64,000 nt of DNA from Afifella sp. IM 167 (GTDB taxonomy: Bacteria > Pseudomonadota > Alphaproteobacteria > Rhizobiales > Afifellaceae). Positions 9,022 to 18,727 of this stretch are shown here, one piece after another. The notes beneath the pieces are model-generated. The model was not told the DNA's origin. It saw only the letters and a program-made list of their open reading frames with translations, and ran no database searches. Numbering within the stretch: position 1 is the stretch's first letter; each line of letters starts with the position of its first letter. Made by a program: the position numbers and the translations under genes. The stretch lies in contig NZ_NSLC01000009.1 in NCBI RefSeq assembly GCF_020144925.1, forward strand, positions 147,578 through 211,577. Reading direction: 5' to 3'.

Positions 9022-9489
9022 CTAGCCGGGCCCGGGCAAGCCGCCTGTCTGCCGCAGCGCTTCGAAGAGCGCGATCGAGGCGGCATTCGCCACGTTGAGC
9101 GAGCGCGTCTCGCGCCGGATCGGCAGGCGCACGAGCGCATCGGCCCCCTCGCGCACGCCGTCCGGCAGGCCGGCCGATTCGCGCCCCAGAAGCAGGATGT
9201 CGCCGTCGCGGAAGGCGAAGCCGGGCAGGGTGGCGATGCCCCGGGAGGAGAGGGCGACGAGACGCCGTCCTGCGGCGATCCGCCAGCTCTCGAAGGCGGA
9301 AAAATCCGCATGCTCGCTCAGCGCGGCGATCTGCAGGTAGTCCATGCCGGCGCGCTTCAGGTTGCGGTCGCTGAGCGCGAATCCCGCCGGATGGATGATG
9401 TGCACCGCCGCCCCGAGGCAGGCGCCGAGCCTCAGGATCGCCCCGGCGTTCTGGGCGATGTCGGGCTGATAGAGGGCAAGGTCGATCAT
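9022..9489 (-). CDS. trmL: tRNA (cytidine(34)-2'-O)-methyltransferase
   Basis: 155 residues from the ATG giving MIDLALYQPDIAQNAGAILR, the usual N-terminus of the family; an in-frame ATG six codons upstream is possible. It is a minimal SPOUT methyltransferase with the knot motifs LLLGRESAGLPDGV and SLNVANAASIALFEALRQ. It methylates the ribose of the wobble base in certain tRNA-Leu species. It is divergent from the ABC exporter gene that starts 69 bp away. Confidence 0.93.
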   Translation of the reverse strand: MIDLALYQPDIAQNAGAILRLGACLGAAVHIIHPAGFALSDRNLKRAGMDYLQIAALSEHADFSAFESWRIAAGRRLVALSSRGIATLPGFAFRDGDILLLGRESAGLPDGVREGADALVRLPIRRETRSLNVANAASIALFEALRQTGGLPGPG

Positions 9490-9557
9490 CGGCTCACTTT
9501 CGCGCATTCAGCCGGCGCATCTTCTCGCCGGTGCATGAAGGGGCCATATAGGCCGCC

Positions 9558-11393
9558 ATGTTCTCCTTCTTCGAGCGGCTCGTAGATCCCTTCCGGGAAG
9601 CGCCCGGCGCACCGCCGCAGGGCACCTTCGCCTTCATCCGGCACTATGTCCGCCAGCTCGGCTGGCCGCTCGGCGCGCTGCTTTTCACCGGCCTCGGCGT
9701 GGCTGTCACCGACGCGCTCATCTTCGCCTTCATCGGGCGGCTGGTGGATATGCTCTCCAAGGCCAACCCGGCGACCTTTTGGGCCGACCACGGCGCCGTG
9801 GTGGCGGGGATGGGCTTCGTCGTGCTCGTCCTGCGCCCGGCTTTCATGATCCTCAACGGCCTCCTCAGCGAGCAGACCATCTCGCCGAACTTCGCCAACA
9901 TGGTCCGCTGGCAGAACTACCGCTACGTGCTCCGGCAGAGCTTTTCCTTCTTCTCCAACGATTTCGCCGGCCGCATCGCCAACAAGGTGATGCAGACGGG
10001 CATCTCTCTGTCGGAGTTCGTCACCGGCCTGGTGGAGACCTTCTGGTTCGTCGCGGTTTTTTCCGTCTCCGCGCTCTTCCTCCTGGCGGAGGCGGACTGG
10101 CGGCTGATGCTGCCCGCCGCTCTCTGGCTCATCGGCTATGTCGTGCTCGCCTCGCTGATGATCCCGAAGATCCGCGCCGCCTCCAAGCTCGTCTCCGACC
10201 AGCGTTCGATCGTCAACGGGCGCATCGTCGACAGCTACACCAACATCCAGACGGTGAAGCTCTTCGCCGAGGATGACGGCGAGGAGGCGTTCGTCGGCTC
10301 GGCGCTTTCCACCTTCGTGGCGCGGCTCTACCGGCTGACGCGGCGCATCACCACGATTCGCATCGTCCTGTCGCTTCTCAACGCCGCCATGGTCGCCGCG
10401 ATCACCGCGGTGGCGCTTCTTCTCTGGCAGGGAGGGGCGATCACCGTCGGTGCCATCGCGACCGGGCTCGCGCTTGCCATGCGCCTGTCGAACATGTCCG
10501 GCTGGGTGATGTTTCAGCTCTCATCCCTGTTCCGCAATCTCGGCGTCGTGCAGGACGGGCTGGAGACGGTGTCGCGCAGCTACGAGGTGACGGATGCGCC
10601 CGCCGCGCCCGATCTCGCCGTCGGGGGAGGGGAGATTCGCTTCGAGAACGTCACCTTCCACTACGGCCGGCCCTCCGGCGTCATCGAGAACCTTTCCCTG
10701 ACGGTGCGGCCGGGCGAGAGGATCGGCCTCGTCGGTGTCTCCGGCGCCGGCAAGTCGACGCTGGTGAGCCTCCTCTTGCGCTTCTACGACCTCGAAGGCG
10801 GGCGCATCCTGATCGACGGCCAGGACATCTCTTCCGTCACGCAGCGCTCGCTGCGCAGCGCCATTGGCGTCGTCACCCAGGATACCTCCCTCCTGCATCG
10901 CTCCGTGCGCGACAACATCGTCTACGGCCGCCCCGACGCGGATGAGGAAGCCTTCCGCGAGGCGGCCCGCGCCGCCGAGGCGGAGGACTTCATCGGCGCT
11001 CTCGCCGACAGCCGCGGCCGGCACGGCTACGAGGCGCATGTGGGCGAGCGCGGCGTCAAGCTCTCCGGCGGACAGCGTCAGCGGATCGCCATTGCCCGCG
11101 TCCTGTTGAAGGACGCCCCGATTCTCGTCCTCGACGAGGCGACCTCCTCGCTCGATTCGGAGGTCGAGGCGGTGATCCAGGAGAATCTGGAGCGCCTCAT
11201 GGAAGCAAAGACTGTGATTGCGATCGCTCACCGGCTGTCAACCATCGCGGCAATGGACCGGCTGGTGGTGCTGGAGCGCGGGCGCATCGTGGAAAGCGGC
11301 ACCCATCAGGCTCTCATCGCCCGCGGCGGCGTCTATTCGCGACTCTGGAGCCGCCAGTCCGGCGGATTTCTGGCCGATCTGGAAACGGCTTAG
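9558..11393 (+). CDS. ABC exporter, fused permease and ATPase
   Basis: 611 residues, a half-transporter. Residues 1-330 form a six-helix exporter domain (ABC_membrane). The ATPase follows, with Walker A GVSGAGKST (about 393-401), signature LSGGQRQR (about 502-509), Walker B ILVLDEATSSLD (about 520) and H-loop AHRLST. The region QTVKLFAEDDGEEAF in the transmembrane domain is typical of MsbA/MdlB-type exporters. It would work as a homodimer in the inner membrane. The substrate cannot be told. It is a lone gene ahead of petABC. Confidence 0.9.
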   Translation: MFSFFERLVDPFREAPGAPPQGTFAFIRHYVRQLGWPLGALLFTGLGVAVTDALIFAFIGRLVDMLSKANPATFWADHGAVVAGMGFVVLVLRPAFMILNGLLSEQTISPNFANMVRWQNYRYVLRQSFSFFSNDFAGRIANKVMQTGISLSEFVTGLVETFWFVAVFSVSALFLLAEADWRLMLPAALWLIGYVVLASLMIPKIRAASKLVSDQRSIVNGRIVDSYTNIQTVKLFAEDDGEEAFVGSALSTFVARLYRLTRRITTIRIVLSLLNAAMVAAITAVALLLWQGGAITVGAIATGLALAMRLSNMSGWVMFQLSSLFRNLGVVQDGLETVSRSYEVTDAPAAPDLAVGGGEIRFENVTFHYGRPSGVIENLSLTVRPGERIGLVGVSGAGKSTLVSLLLRFYDLEGGRILIDGQDISSVTQRSLRSAIGVVTQDTSLLHRSVRDNIVYGRPDADEEAFREAARAAEAEDFIGALADSRGRHGYEAHVGERGVKLSGGQRQRIAIARVLLKDAPILVLDEATSSLDSEVEAVIQENLERLMEAKTVIAIAHRLSTIAAMDRLVVLERGRIVESGTHQALIARGGVYSRLWSRQSGGFLADLETA

Positions 11394-11626
11394 GCGAAAG
11401 CGCGCCGACCGCCTGCAAGGGCGCAAACCGTCGCGCGCGACATTCTGCCCGAGCGGCGAAGCATCACTGGACACCCCTCGGCCGGGATGACAAAAGGCTC
11501 AAGGGGCGATAGAAGGCCGCGCTTGCGCAGCGCCGGAGGGTGTGGAATCAAGCGTGGCCGGTGGAACGGTACCTGCCGCGCCTCTTTCCCGCCGCCTGTG
11601 GCCGTCCGACCTTTGAGGGTAGATTC

Positions 11627-12235
11627 GTGTCTTACACATATCCGACCACTGTTCCCGAATCCGCCAGCGATCCCGATCCTTCCGATCCGCATTACCAGCC
11701 GTCCCGTCGCGATTTCTTCGTGATCGCAACGGGCGCTTTCGCGGCCGTCGGCGCGGTCGCGTTCGTCTGGCCGTTTGTTGACCAGATGAACCCGGATGCT
11801 TCGGCTCTGGCGCTCGCTTCGATCGAGGTCGACGTCTCGGCGATGGAGCCGGGCCAGTCGATCACCGTCGTGTGGCGCGGCAAGCCGGTCTTCATCCGCT
11901 ATCGCACCGACGAGGAAATCGCCGCTGCCAAGGACACCCAGCTCTCCGAGCTGAAGGATCCGGTCGCGCGCAACGACAACCTCGAGGCGGGTGCGCCCGC
12001 TACCGACGAGAACCGCGCCGCCGCCGGTCACGAGGCCTTCCTCGTCATGGTGGGCATCTGCACCCATCTCGGCTGCGTGCCGCTGGGCGAGGCGGGCGAC
12101 TACAACGGCTGGTTCTGCCCGTGCCACGGCTCGGTTTACGACACCGCCGGCCGTATCCGTCATGGCCCGGCGCCGGAGAATCTCCTTGTTCCGCCGCTGA
12201 CCTTCGCGGACGACACCACCATCAAGATCGGCTGA
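11627..12235 (+). CDS. petA: ubiquinol-cytochrome c reductase iron-sulfur (Rieske) subunit
   Basis: 202 residues from a GTG start (VSYTYPTTVPESAS) with GAGGGT nine bases upstream. A twin-arginine-like RRDFFVIATGAFAAVG segment anchors the protein at about residues 25-45. The Rieske 2Fe-2S ligands lie in CTHLGC (145-150) and CPCHGS (164-169). It transfers electrons from ubiquinol to cytochrome c1 in the bc1 complex at the periplasmic face. It is first in petABC. The 233 bp before it presumably hold the operon promoter, but no clear consensus box is seen. Confidence 0.96.
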   Translation: MSYTYPTTVPESASDPDPSDPHYQPSRRDFFVIATGAFAAVGAVAFVWPFVDQMNPDASALALASIEVDVSAMEPGQSITVVWRGKPVFIRYRTDEEIAAAKDTQLSELKDPVARNDNLEAGAPATDENRAAAGHEAFLVMVGICTHLGCVPLGEAGDYNGWFCPCHGSVYDTAGRIRHGPAPENLLVPPLTFADDTTIKIG

Positions 12236-12251
12236 CGGCCGGAGCGAGTAA

Positions 12252-13535
12252 ATGCAAGGCACATCCGAATACACGCCGCGGACCGGCATCGAACGCTGGA
12301 TCGACAAACGCATGCCGCTGCCGCGGCTGATGTACGATTCCTTCGTCTCCTACCCGATCCCGCGCAACCTCAACTACGCCTACGCCTTCGGCGGGATCCT
12401 GAGCGTCATGCTCATTTCGCAGATCCTGACCGGCGTCGTGCTGGCCATGCACTATGCGGCCAACAGCGAAATCGCCTTCACGTCGGTCGAGCACATCATG
12501 CGCGACGTGAACTACGGCTGGCTGCTGCGCTACCTGCACATGAACGGCTCCTCGATGTTCTTCCTCGCGGTGTACGTTCATATCTTCCGCGGCCTCTACT
12601 ACGGCTCCTACAAGTCGCCGCGCGAGATCCAGTGGCTCCTGGGCGTGGTTCTCTTCCTCCTGATGATGGCGACGGCCTTCATGGGCTACGTCCTTCCCTG
12701 GGGGCAGATGAGCTTCTGGGCGGCTACCGTCATCACCAACCTGTTCTCCGCCATCCCGCTCGTCGGCGATGCGATCAGGACCTGGCTCTGGGGCGGCTTC
12801 TCGGTCGGCGATCCGACGCTGAACCGCTTCTTCTCTCTGCATTATCTGCTGCCGTTCATGATCGCCGGCGTGGTCATCCTCCACGTCTGGGCCTTCCATG
12901 TGACCGGCCAGACCAACCCGACGGGCGTGGAGCCGAAGTCCCGCCGCGACGTCGTTCCCTTCACGCCGCATGCGACGATGAAGGACGCCGTGGCGCTGGT
13001 GGCCTTCTTCCTCGTCTTCGCCTGGTTCGTCTTCTACATGCCGAACTATCTCGGCCACCCGGACAACTACGTGGAGGCCAACCCGCTGGTGACGCCGCCG
13101 CACATCGTGCCGGAATGGTACTTCCTGCCGTTCTACGCGATCCTGCGCGCGATCCCGTCCAAGCTGGGAGGCGTCATCGCCCTCGGCCTTTCGGTGGTGG
13201 TCCTCTTCCTGGTGCCCTGGCTGGATACCTCCAAGGTGCTTTCCGCGGCCTACCGCCCGCTCTACCGGATCTTCTTCTGGGTCTTCGTGGTGGTGTGCAT
13301 CGGCCTCGGCTACATCGGCGCCATGCCGCCGGAGGGTGGCTACATCATCGCCGGCCAGCTCCTGACGGCCTACTACTTCATCCACTTCTTCATCATCCTG
13401 CCGCTGCTCGGCTTCATCGAGACGCCGAAACCGCGGCCCGCTTCCATCACGGAGGCGGTGCTGGGAAGACCCGACGAGCCGGGTGAGCCCGCCACGCCAG
13501 CCGGCGCGACGGCCATGCCCGAGCGTCGTGGCTGA
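12252..13535 (+). CDS. petB: cytochrome b subunit of the bc1 complex
   Basis: 427 residues with eight or more membrane helices. Haem-ligand histidines occur in two pairs (LRYLHMNG and HYLLPF for one set, LAMHYAA and ILHVWAFH regions for the other), and the quinol-site motif [12 protein letters not shown] is present. It carries both b haems and the Qo/Qi sites. It starts 16 bp after petA. The C-terminal tail ([19 protein letters not shown]) is polar and cytoplasmic, as in rhizobial proteins. Confidence 0.97.
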   Translation: MQGTSEYTPRTGIERWIDKRMPLPRLMYDSFVSYPIPRNLNYAYAFGGILSVMLISQILTGVVLAMHYAANSEIAFTSVEHIMRDVNYGWLLRYLHMNGSSMFFLAVYVHIFRGLYYGSYKSPREIQWLLGVVLFLLMMATAFMGYVLPWGQMSFWAATVITNLFSAIPLVGDAIRTWLWGGFSVGDPTLNRFFSLHYLLPFMIAGVVILHVWAFHVTGQTNPTGVEPKSRRDVVPFTPHATMKDAVALVAFFLVFAWFVFYMPNYLGHPDNYVEANPLVTPPHIVPEWYFLPFYAILRAIPSKLGGVIALGLSVVVLFLVPWLDTSKVLSAAYRPLYRIFFWVFVVVCIGLGYIGAMPPEGGYIIAGQLLTAYYFIHFFIILPLLGFIETPKPRPASITEAVLGRPDEPGEPATPAGATAMPERRG

Positions 13536-13560
13536 TGCGAGACGGGAAGCGAACGAGACC

Positions 13561-14448
13561 ATGAAAAACATGCTCAAGCTCATCACGCAGCTTTCCGCTG
13601 CCGGCGCACTCGTCCTCGCCAGCTTCGCGATGGCTTCCGCGGCCGAAGAGGCCCTGCCGCACTTTCCGCTGAAGGAGCCCGAGGAGGTCGACTGGAGCTT
13701 TTCCGGCCCATTCGGCACCTACGACCAGCAGCAGCTGCAGCGCGGCTTCCAGGTCTACAGGGAAATCTGCTCGGCCTGCCATTCGCTGAACCTGGTGCCG
13801 TTCCGTGCGCTCGGCTGGGAAGGCGGTCCGCATTTCTCCGAGGAAGAGGTGAAGGCGCTTGCCGCCGAGTACACGGTGACAGACGGGCCGGACGACACCG
13901 GCGAGATGTTCGAGCGCCCCGGCGCGCCCTACGACTATTTCCCGGCGCCGTTCCCGAATGCCAAGGCCGCGGCCTACGCCAATGGCGGCGCCGCCCCGCC
14001 GGACCTGTCGGTGATCGCCCAGGGCCGCGGTGTGGAGCGTGGCTTTCCGACCTTCATCACGGACATCTTCACCACCTACCAGGAGGGCGGTCCCGACTAT
14101 ATCCACGCCCTTCTGACCGGTTACGAGGATCCGCCTGAGGGCGAGGACGTGCGGCCGGGTCAGTACTACAACCCGCACTACGCCTATGCTGCGGCGCTGG
14201 CGATGCCTCCCCCCCTGTTCGACGACGCGATCACCTACGCGCAGAACGAGGACGAGGATCCCAACAACGACGTGCCGCAGACCGTCGACCAGTATTCCAA
14301 GGACGTCGCCGCTTTCCTGATGTGGGCCGCCGAGCCGCACATGGAGGCCCGCAAGTCGATGGGCTTCACGGTGCTCGCCTTCCTGCTGATCCTGACGGCG
14401 TTGACCTACTACACCAAGCGCCGCGTCTGGTCCGACGTCGAGCACTGA
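13561..14448 (+). CDS. petC: cytochrome c1
   Basis: 295 residues from MKNMLKLITQLSAAG; a signal peptide ends at about residue 27 (ASA-AEEA). The haem c motif CSACH is at 70-74, RGF and APPDLS elements follow, and a C-terminal anchor helix (GFTVLAFLLILTALTYYTKRR) holds it to the membrane. It accepts electrons from the Rieske protein. It follows petB by 25 bp and ends at a strong terminator. Unlike the fused cytochrome b/c1 (fbcH) of Bradyrhizobium, petB and petC are separate here. Confidence 0.96.
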   Translation: MKNMLKLITQLSAAGALVLASFAMASAAEEALPHFPLKEPEEVDWSFSGPFGTYDQQQLQRGFQVYREICSACHSLNLVPFRALGWEGGPHFSEEEVKALAAEYTVTDGPDDTGEMFERPGAPYDYFPAPFPNAKAAAYANGGAAPPDLSVIAQGRGVERGFPTFITDIFTTYQEGGPDYIHALLTGYEDPPEGEDVRPGQYYNPHYAYAAALAMPPPLFDDAITYAQNEDEDPNNDVPQTVDQYSKDVAAFLMWAAEPHMEARKSMGFTVLAFLLILTALTYYTKRRVWSDVEH

Positions 14449-14474
14449 GCCCGAACGGACCGATCCGACCTTCC

Positions 14475-14505
14475 AAGGCCGCGGCTTGCCCGCGGCCTTT
14501 TCTTT
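14475..14505 (+). terminator. intrinsic terminator after petABC
   Basis: A 10-bp perfect stem (AAGGCCGCGG / CCGCGGCCTT) with a 5-nt loop, followed by TTCTTT, 27 bp after the petC stop. It should end the petABC transcript before the next gene. Confidence 0.85.
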
Positions 14506-14559
14506 GGCGAAGCTGCCTTTCCCGCCATCCGGCTTTCTTCTGAAGAAGGGCAGGCTCCG

Positions 14560-15150
14560 ATGTCCGCATCCCTCAGCCTCGTGCGGCGCCGCGCCCCTTG
14601 GCGTTCCGCCCTTGCGCTCCTCGCTCTCGTCTGCGCTTTCACGGGCGCGCTGTCTCCGTCTGGGGCCATGGCAGGGCAGGGCGCCACGGTGCTTACCGTC
14701 ACGGGCGCGGTCGGGGCCTCCAACCGCCCACCCTTCGAGGCTTTCCGCGACGCGCTCTTCGCCGCCCAGGACCAGCATTTCGACAAGGCCTATGCCTTCG
14801 ACAGGGACATGCTGGCCGCGCTGCCGCAGGAGAGCGTGCGCGCCGAGATCGAGGGCTGGCCGAAGGCCGTGGAGCTGAAAGGCCCGAGCCTTGCTTCGGT
14901 GCTGCGGAAGGCCGGCGTTGGGGAGAGCGCGGAACTCACCCTCTTTGCTCTCGACGGCTACAATGTCGCTCTCGCAGGCGAGGACCGCGCCCGCTATAAG
15001 TGGATCCTGGCAATCGAGGCCGGGGGCGAGCCCCTCGCGCTCGGGGGACGGGGACCTTCATGGCTCGTGCGCGACACGGGCGGCTCTGCCGCGACGGCGG
15101 ACGCCGAAAGCCCCATGGTCTGGGCGCTCTATCACATCAAGGCGGAGTAA
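14560..15150 (+). CDS. secreted molybdopterin-domain (Oxidored_molyb-like) protein
   Basis: 196 residues. A signal peptide ([23 protein letters not shown]) is followed by [28 protein letters not shown]-type text ([16 protein letters not shown]), ALDGYNVAL and [11 protein letters not shown], which together match the single-domain oxidoreductase molybdopterin-binding family found in periplasmic proteins. A catalytic cysteine of the sulfite-oxidase type is not seen, so cofactor binding is uncertain. It lies 1 bp before apt and probably shares its transcript. Confidence 0.72.
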   Translation: MSASLSLVRRRAPWRSALALLALVCAFTGALSPSGAMAGQGATVLTVTGAVGASNRPPFEAFRDALFAAQDQHFDKAYAFDRDMLAALPQESVRAEIEGWPKAVELKGPSLASVLRKAGVGESAELTLFALDGYNVALAGEDRARYKWILAIEAGGEPLALGGRGPSWLVRDTGGSAATADAESPMVWALYHIKAE

Positions 15151-15151
15151 G

Positions 15152-15694
15152 ATGGCAAGCCTGATCGAGACGCTGGAAAGCGCCATTCGCACGATTCCGG
15201 ATTATCCCAAGCCCGGCATCGAGTTTCGCGACATCACCACGCTTCTCGGCAATGCGCGCGCCTTCCGCCGCGCCGTCGACGAGCTGGTGCAGCCCTGGGC
15301 GGGTTCCAAGGTCGACAAGGTGGCCGGGGTCGAGGCGCGCGGCTTCATCCTCGGCGGCGCCGTCGCGCACCAGCTTTCGGCCGGCTTCGTACCGATCCGC
15401 AAGAAGGGCAAGCTGCCCCACGATACGGTGCGCATCGCCTACAGTTTGGAATACGGCCTCGACGAGATGGAGATCCACAAGGACGCCATCCTCCCGGGTG
15501 AGCGCGTCATCCTCGTCGATGATCTGATCGCCACGGGCGGCACCGCCGAGGCGGCCGTCCGCCTGATGCAGCAGATCGGCGCGGACGTCGCCGCCGCCGT
15601 CTTCGTCATCGACCTGCCCGATCTCGGCGGAGCCGCCAAGCTCGAAGAGCTCGGCGTCCCGGTCCGCACGCTGGTCAGCTTCGCCGGCGACTGA
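15152..15694 (+). CDS. apt: adenine phosphoribosyltransferase
   Basis: 180 residues from [19 protein letters not shown], with AAGGCGGAG upstream. It has the APT substrate region [13 protein letters not shown], the EARGFILG segment and the PRPP-binding motif [16 protein letters not shown] at about 119-134. It salvages adenine to AMP using PRPP. It lies right after the molybdopterin-domain gene. In rhizobia apt commonly follows the petABC operon, as here. Confidence 0.96.
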   Translation: MASLIETLESAIRTIPDYPKPGIEFRDITTLLGNARAFRRAVDELVQPWAGSKVDKVAGVEARGFILGGAVAHQLSAGFVPIRKKGKLPHDTVRIAYSLEYGLDEMEIHKDAILPGERVILVDDLIATGGTAEAAVRLMQQIGADVAAAVFVIDLPDLGGAAKLEELGVPVRTLVSFAGD

Positions 15695-15739
15695 GCGCCG
15701 CGATGGCTCGCTCCGGGCCAGCCGAGGCCTCCTGACGTC

Positions 15740-16603
15740 TCAGCCTGCCGGCGCCGTCGCGGCGCGCAGCCTGTCCACCTTCTTGCCGGCGACGAGGCGC
15801 CGGATCTCGAAGAGGATATGTCCTGTCTGGTCGCCGCGCGGTAGCGGCTGTGGCAGCGGCTCCGGCGCCGGTCCCCATTTGACGTCCTTCCAGCGCGCAT
15901 AGAGCAGCGCATCGAGCGGGTTGCGCGCCAGGATGTCCCGGGCGATTTCCTGCGGCACGTCGGCGACGGTGAGGGCGCCTGGCCGGTTCGAGACGTTCTC
16001 GTCGGTGACGGCCATCTCGCCGATACCGAGGTTGCGGGAGATCACGTTCAGCATCTCGTTGGTGTGCTCCAGGCCGGCGACGAACCAGAACTCCCGCAGG
16101 AGCCTTTCCACCTCCGCGAAGCGGCGGGCCGAATCGAAGCTCAGCAGCCGCGGATAGCCGAAGCCGACATAGCGCGTGAGGATGAAGCGGCACACGATGT
16201 CGCGCGGAAAGGAGCGGTAGACCATCGAAAAGGGCGCCGTGCCCTTGCCGCGCAGATCGGCCAGCTTGTTGCGGAAATTGTAGTAGGAGACCGCCAGCGA
16301 GAGCGGATCGCGGATGAGCACACATTCGCGGATATCGCGCGCCGGAAAGAGCGAGGCGACGTTGCGCGACAGCGAATGCCCGCCGATGAAGTCGAGCCGG
16401 TCGAGCTCCTTCGGCATCTTCTTCATGTCGGTATAGCCGCCGCCGAGATCGCGCAGGAACGAGCGCCGGCGCGGCGGATAGAGGAGCCGCTCCTTCATGT
16501 AGCGGTCGAAATGGCCCTCCACCGTGCTGCCGGCGCATTTCGGCACGTGACAGAAGAGGTAGAGCGGCCGGCCGGGATCTCCCGGGTCGTGCGGACCGCT
16601 CAT
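15740..16603 (-). CDS. sulfotransferase family protein
   Basis: 287 residues from MSGPHDPGDPGRPLYLFCHV. The PAPS-binding loop is HVPKCAGST (about 19-27), and the 3'-phosphate-binding region IRDPLSLAVSYYNF follows at about 95-110, typical of the Sulfotransfer_2/carbohydrate sulfotransferase fold. The likely reaction is transfer of sulfate from PAPS to a glycan or lipid; the acceptor is unknown. Its start overlaps the stop of the upstream MaoC gene (ATGA), so it is translationally coupled to the ychF-maoC-maoC operon, an unexpected partner. Confidence 0.78.
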   Translation of the reverse strand: MSGPHDPGDPGRPLYLFCHVPKCAGSTVEGHFDRYMKERLLYPPRRRSFLRDLGGGYTDMKKMPKELDRLDFIGGHSLSRNVASLFPARDIRECVLIRDPLSLAVSYYNFRNKLADLRGKGTAPFSMVYRSFPRDIVCRFILTRYVGFGYPRLLSFDSARRFAEVERLLREFWFVAGLEHTNEMLNVISRNLGIGEMAVTDENVSNRPGALTVADVPQEIARDILARNPLDALLYARWKDVKWGPAPEPLPQPLPRGDQTGHILFEIRRLVAGKKVDRLRAATAPAG

Positions 16604-17088
16604 CAGCCGGCCTCGGGCGCCCGCCGCCGCACGAACACCTTGCCGGTGAAGCTGTAGACCAGCTCTCCGTCCTGGTTGTGCGCCTCGTTGTGCAGGATCA
16701 CGAGCCCCCAACCGGGCATGGAGCGCAGGTCGCGTTTTTCGCGAACCTCCGACACATAGGTGAGCGTATCGCCCGCATGCACCGGCTTGCGCCAACGCAT
16801 GTCCTCGAAGCCGGGGGAGGGGCCGGCATGGTCGGCGCGCCCGCCTTCGGCTTCGGCGAGGCGCTGGTGCTCCTTGTCGAAGGCGACATAGAGCTTCATG
16901 AAGGCGGCGGCCGTGTGCCAGCCGGATGCGATCATCCGGCCGAAAGGGCTCGCCGAGCCGCCCGCCTCGCTGGTGTGGAAGGGCTGCGGATCGAAGGCCT
17001 TGGCGAAGCGGATGATCTCCTCGGCGCTGAAACGGTGCGAGCCGAGCTCCGAGCGGTCGCCGATCGCGATGTCCTCGAAGGCCTTCAT
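16603..17088 (-). CDS. MaoC family dehydratase (second of pair)
   Basis: 161 residues with a hot-dog fold MaoC domain: MKAFEDIAIGDRSELGSHRF, then RFAKAFDPQPFHTSEA carrying the Asp and His of the hydratase motif, and SGWHTAAAFMKLY. MaoC-like proteins hydrate or dehydrate enoyl-CoA thioesters. It overlaps the first MaoC gene (ATGA at 17085-17088) and the sulfotransferase gene. The two MaoC proteins are related and may act as a heterodimer. Confidence 0.88.
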   Translation of the reverse strand: MKAFEDIAIGDRSELGSHRFSAEEIIRFAKAFDPQPFHTSEAGGSASPFGRMIASGWHTAAAFMKLYVAFDKEHQRLAEAEGGRADHAGPSPGFEDMRWRKPVHAGDTLTYVSEVREKRDLRSMPGWGLVILHNEAHNQDGELVYSFTGKVFVRRRAPEAG

Positions 17089-17537
17089 GTCGCGCTCGTT
17101 TGGCGGCAGCGGAAAGCGATCGGGTTCAGCATCCTCAGAACCGGCTCGCCGGCGCCGTTCCAGACCTCGTGGCGGAAGCGGACGGTGCCGAAGCCGGGGC
17201 GGCTGCGCGAGGCCTTCACCTCCAGGACCTCCGACACGCCGGAAAGCACGTCGCCGGGCCTGACCGGCCTCAGCCAGCGCGTCTCGTCGACGCCGCCGGC
17301 GCCGGCGGCGTCCGTGTCGTGGAGCCAGCCGTCACACATCATGCGCATGAAGATCGCCGTCGTATGCCAGCCGGAGGCGGCGAGCCCGCCGAGCATGGAG
17401 CGGGAGGCGGCCGCCTCGTCGAGATGGAAGGGCTGCGGGTCGAACTCGGCGGCAAAGGCGATGATCGCCTCGCGGGTCACCTCGTAGGTGGCGAGCGGCA
17501 GCTTTTCGCCGGGCTGAAAGTCCTCGAAATAGCGCAT
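17085..17537 (-). CDS. MaoC family dehydratase (first of pair)
   Basis: 150 residues from MRYFEDFQPGEKLPLATYEV. The motif FAAEFDPQPFHLDEA contains the catalytic-type Asp and His, followed by SGWHTTAIFMRMM, closely resembling its neighbour. It starts 40 bp after the ychF stop and overlaps the second MaoC gene, giving a ychF-maoC-maoC-sulfotransferase order. The natural substrate is unknown. The first three genes of this order are conserved in rhizobia. Confidence 0.88.
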   Translation of the reverse strand: MRYFEDFQPGEKLPLATYEVTREAIIAFAAEFDPQPFHLDEAAASRSMLGGLAASGWHTTAIFMRMMCDGWLHDTDAAGAGGVDETRWLRPVRPGDVLSGVSEVLEVKASRSRPGFGTVRFRHEVWNGAGEPVLRMLNPIAFRCRQTSAT

Positions 17538-17577
17538 CGCGCTTTCTAGGCCCGGCAATGCCGGCTTGTCGAGAATC

Positions 17578-18681
17578 TCAGGCGTTGAACTTGAAGAGCA
17601 GGACATCGCCGTCTTCCACGACGTATTCCTTGCCCTCGTCGCGCGCCTTGCCGGCCTCTTTGGCGGCGTTCTCGCCGCCGAGGGAGACGAAGTCCTCGTA
17701 CTTGATCGTCTGGGCGCGGATGAAGCCGCGCTCGAAGTCGGAATGGATGGTGCCGGCCGCCTGCGGGGCCTTGGAGCCCTTGCGGATCGTCCAGGCGCGC
17801 GCCTCCTTCGGTCCGGCGGTGAAGAAGGTGATGAGGTCGAGCAGCTCGTAGCCGGCCCGGATCAGCCGGTCGAGGCCGGGCTCTTCGAGGCCGAGCGTCG
17901 ATAGGAACTCCGCCTGCTCTTCCGCGTCGAGCTGGGCGATCTCCGCCTCGATGGCGGCCGAGATGACGACGCAGGCCGCGCCTTCCGCTTTCGCCTTTTC
18001 CTCCACGCGCCTGGAATGCGCGTTGCCGTCCTTCGCCTCTTCCTCCGAGACGTTGCAGACATAGAGCACGGGCTTGGAGGTCAGCAGGCCGAGCGTGCGC
18101 AGGATGGCGCGCTCTTCCGGCGAAAGGCCGGCGCGGATCGTGCGCACCATCTGGCCTTCCTGCAGGGCGGCGAGCGCCTTCTCCATCACGGGCAGGAAGG
18201 CGAGTGCCTCCTTGTCCTTTGCCGTCGCCTTCTTGCGCATGGCGACGACGCGGCGCTCCAGGCTGTCGAGGTCGGAGAGCATCAGCTCCGTCTCGACCGT
18301 CTCGGCGTCGGCGATCGGGTCGATGCGGCCCTCCACATGGGTCACGTCCCCGTCCTCGAAGCAGCGCAGCACATGCGCGACCGCGTCCACCTCGCGGATA
18401 TTGCCGAGGAACTGGTTGCCGAGGCCCTCGCCCTTGGAGGCGCCGCGCACCAGGCCGGCGATGTCGACGAAGGAAAGCCGCGTCGGCACGATCTGCGCCG
18501 ACTTGGTGATCTCGGCGATCGTCTTCAGGCGCGGATCGGGAACGGCGACTTCACCCGTGTTCGGCTCGATTGTGCAGAAGGGATAGTTCGCCGCCTGCGC
18601 GGCCGCGGTCTTGGTCAGCGCGTTGAAGAGCGTCGACTTGCCGACGTTCGGAAGGCCGACGATGCCGCATTTGAAACCCAT
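17578..18681 (-). CDS. ychF: redox-regulated ATPase YchF
   Basis: 367 residues, the usual size. G1 is GLPNVGKST (9-17). The specificity motif is NVSE instead of NKxD, the change that makes YchF prefer ATP over GTP. It ends with a TGS-type domain ([40 protein letters not shown]). It is an OBG-family ATPase that binds the ribosome and modulates stress responses. Downstream of pth in a translation-related cluster. Confidence 0.96.
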   Translation of the reverse strand: MGFKCGIVGLPNVGKSTLFNALTKTAAAQAANYPFCTIEPNTGEVAVPDPRLKTIAEITKSAQIVPTRLSFVDIAGLVRGASKGEGLGNQFLGNIREVDAVAHVLRCFEDGDVTHVEGRIDPIADAETVETELMLSDLDSLERRVVAMRKKATAKDKEALAFLPVMEKALAALQEGQMVRTIRAGLSPEERAILRTLGLLTSKPVLYVCNVSEEEAKDGNAHSRRVEEKAKAEGAACVVISAAIEAEIAQLDAEEQAEFLSTLGLEEPGLDRLIRAGYELLDLITFFTAGPKEARAWTIRKGSKAPQAAGTIHSDFERGFIRAQTIKYEDFVSLGGENAAKEAGKARDEGKEYVVEDGDVLLFKFNA

Positions 18682-18727
18682 GGAAATGCCCGTTCAGGAA
18701 AGGAAAAAAGAATCTGCGTTGAGGAGG

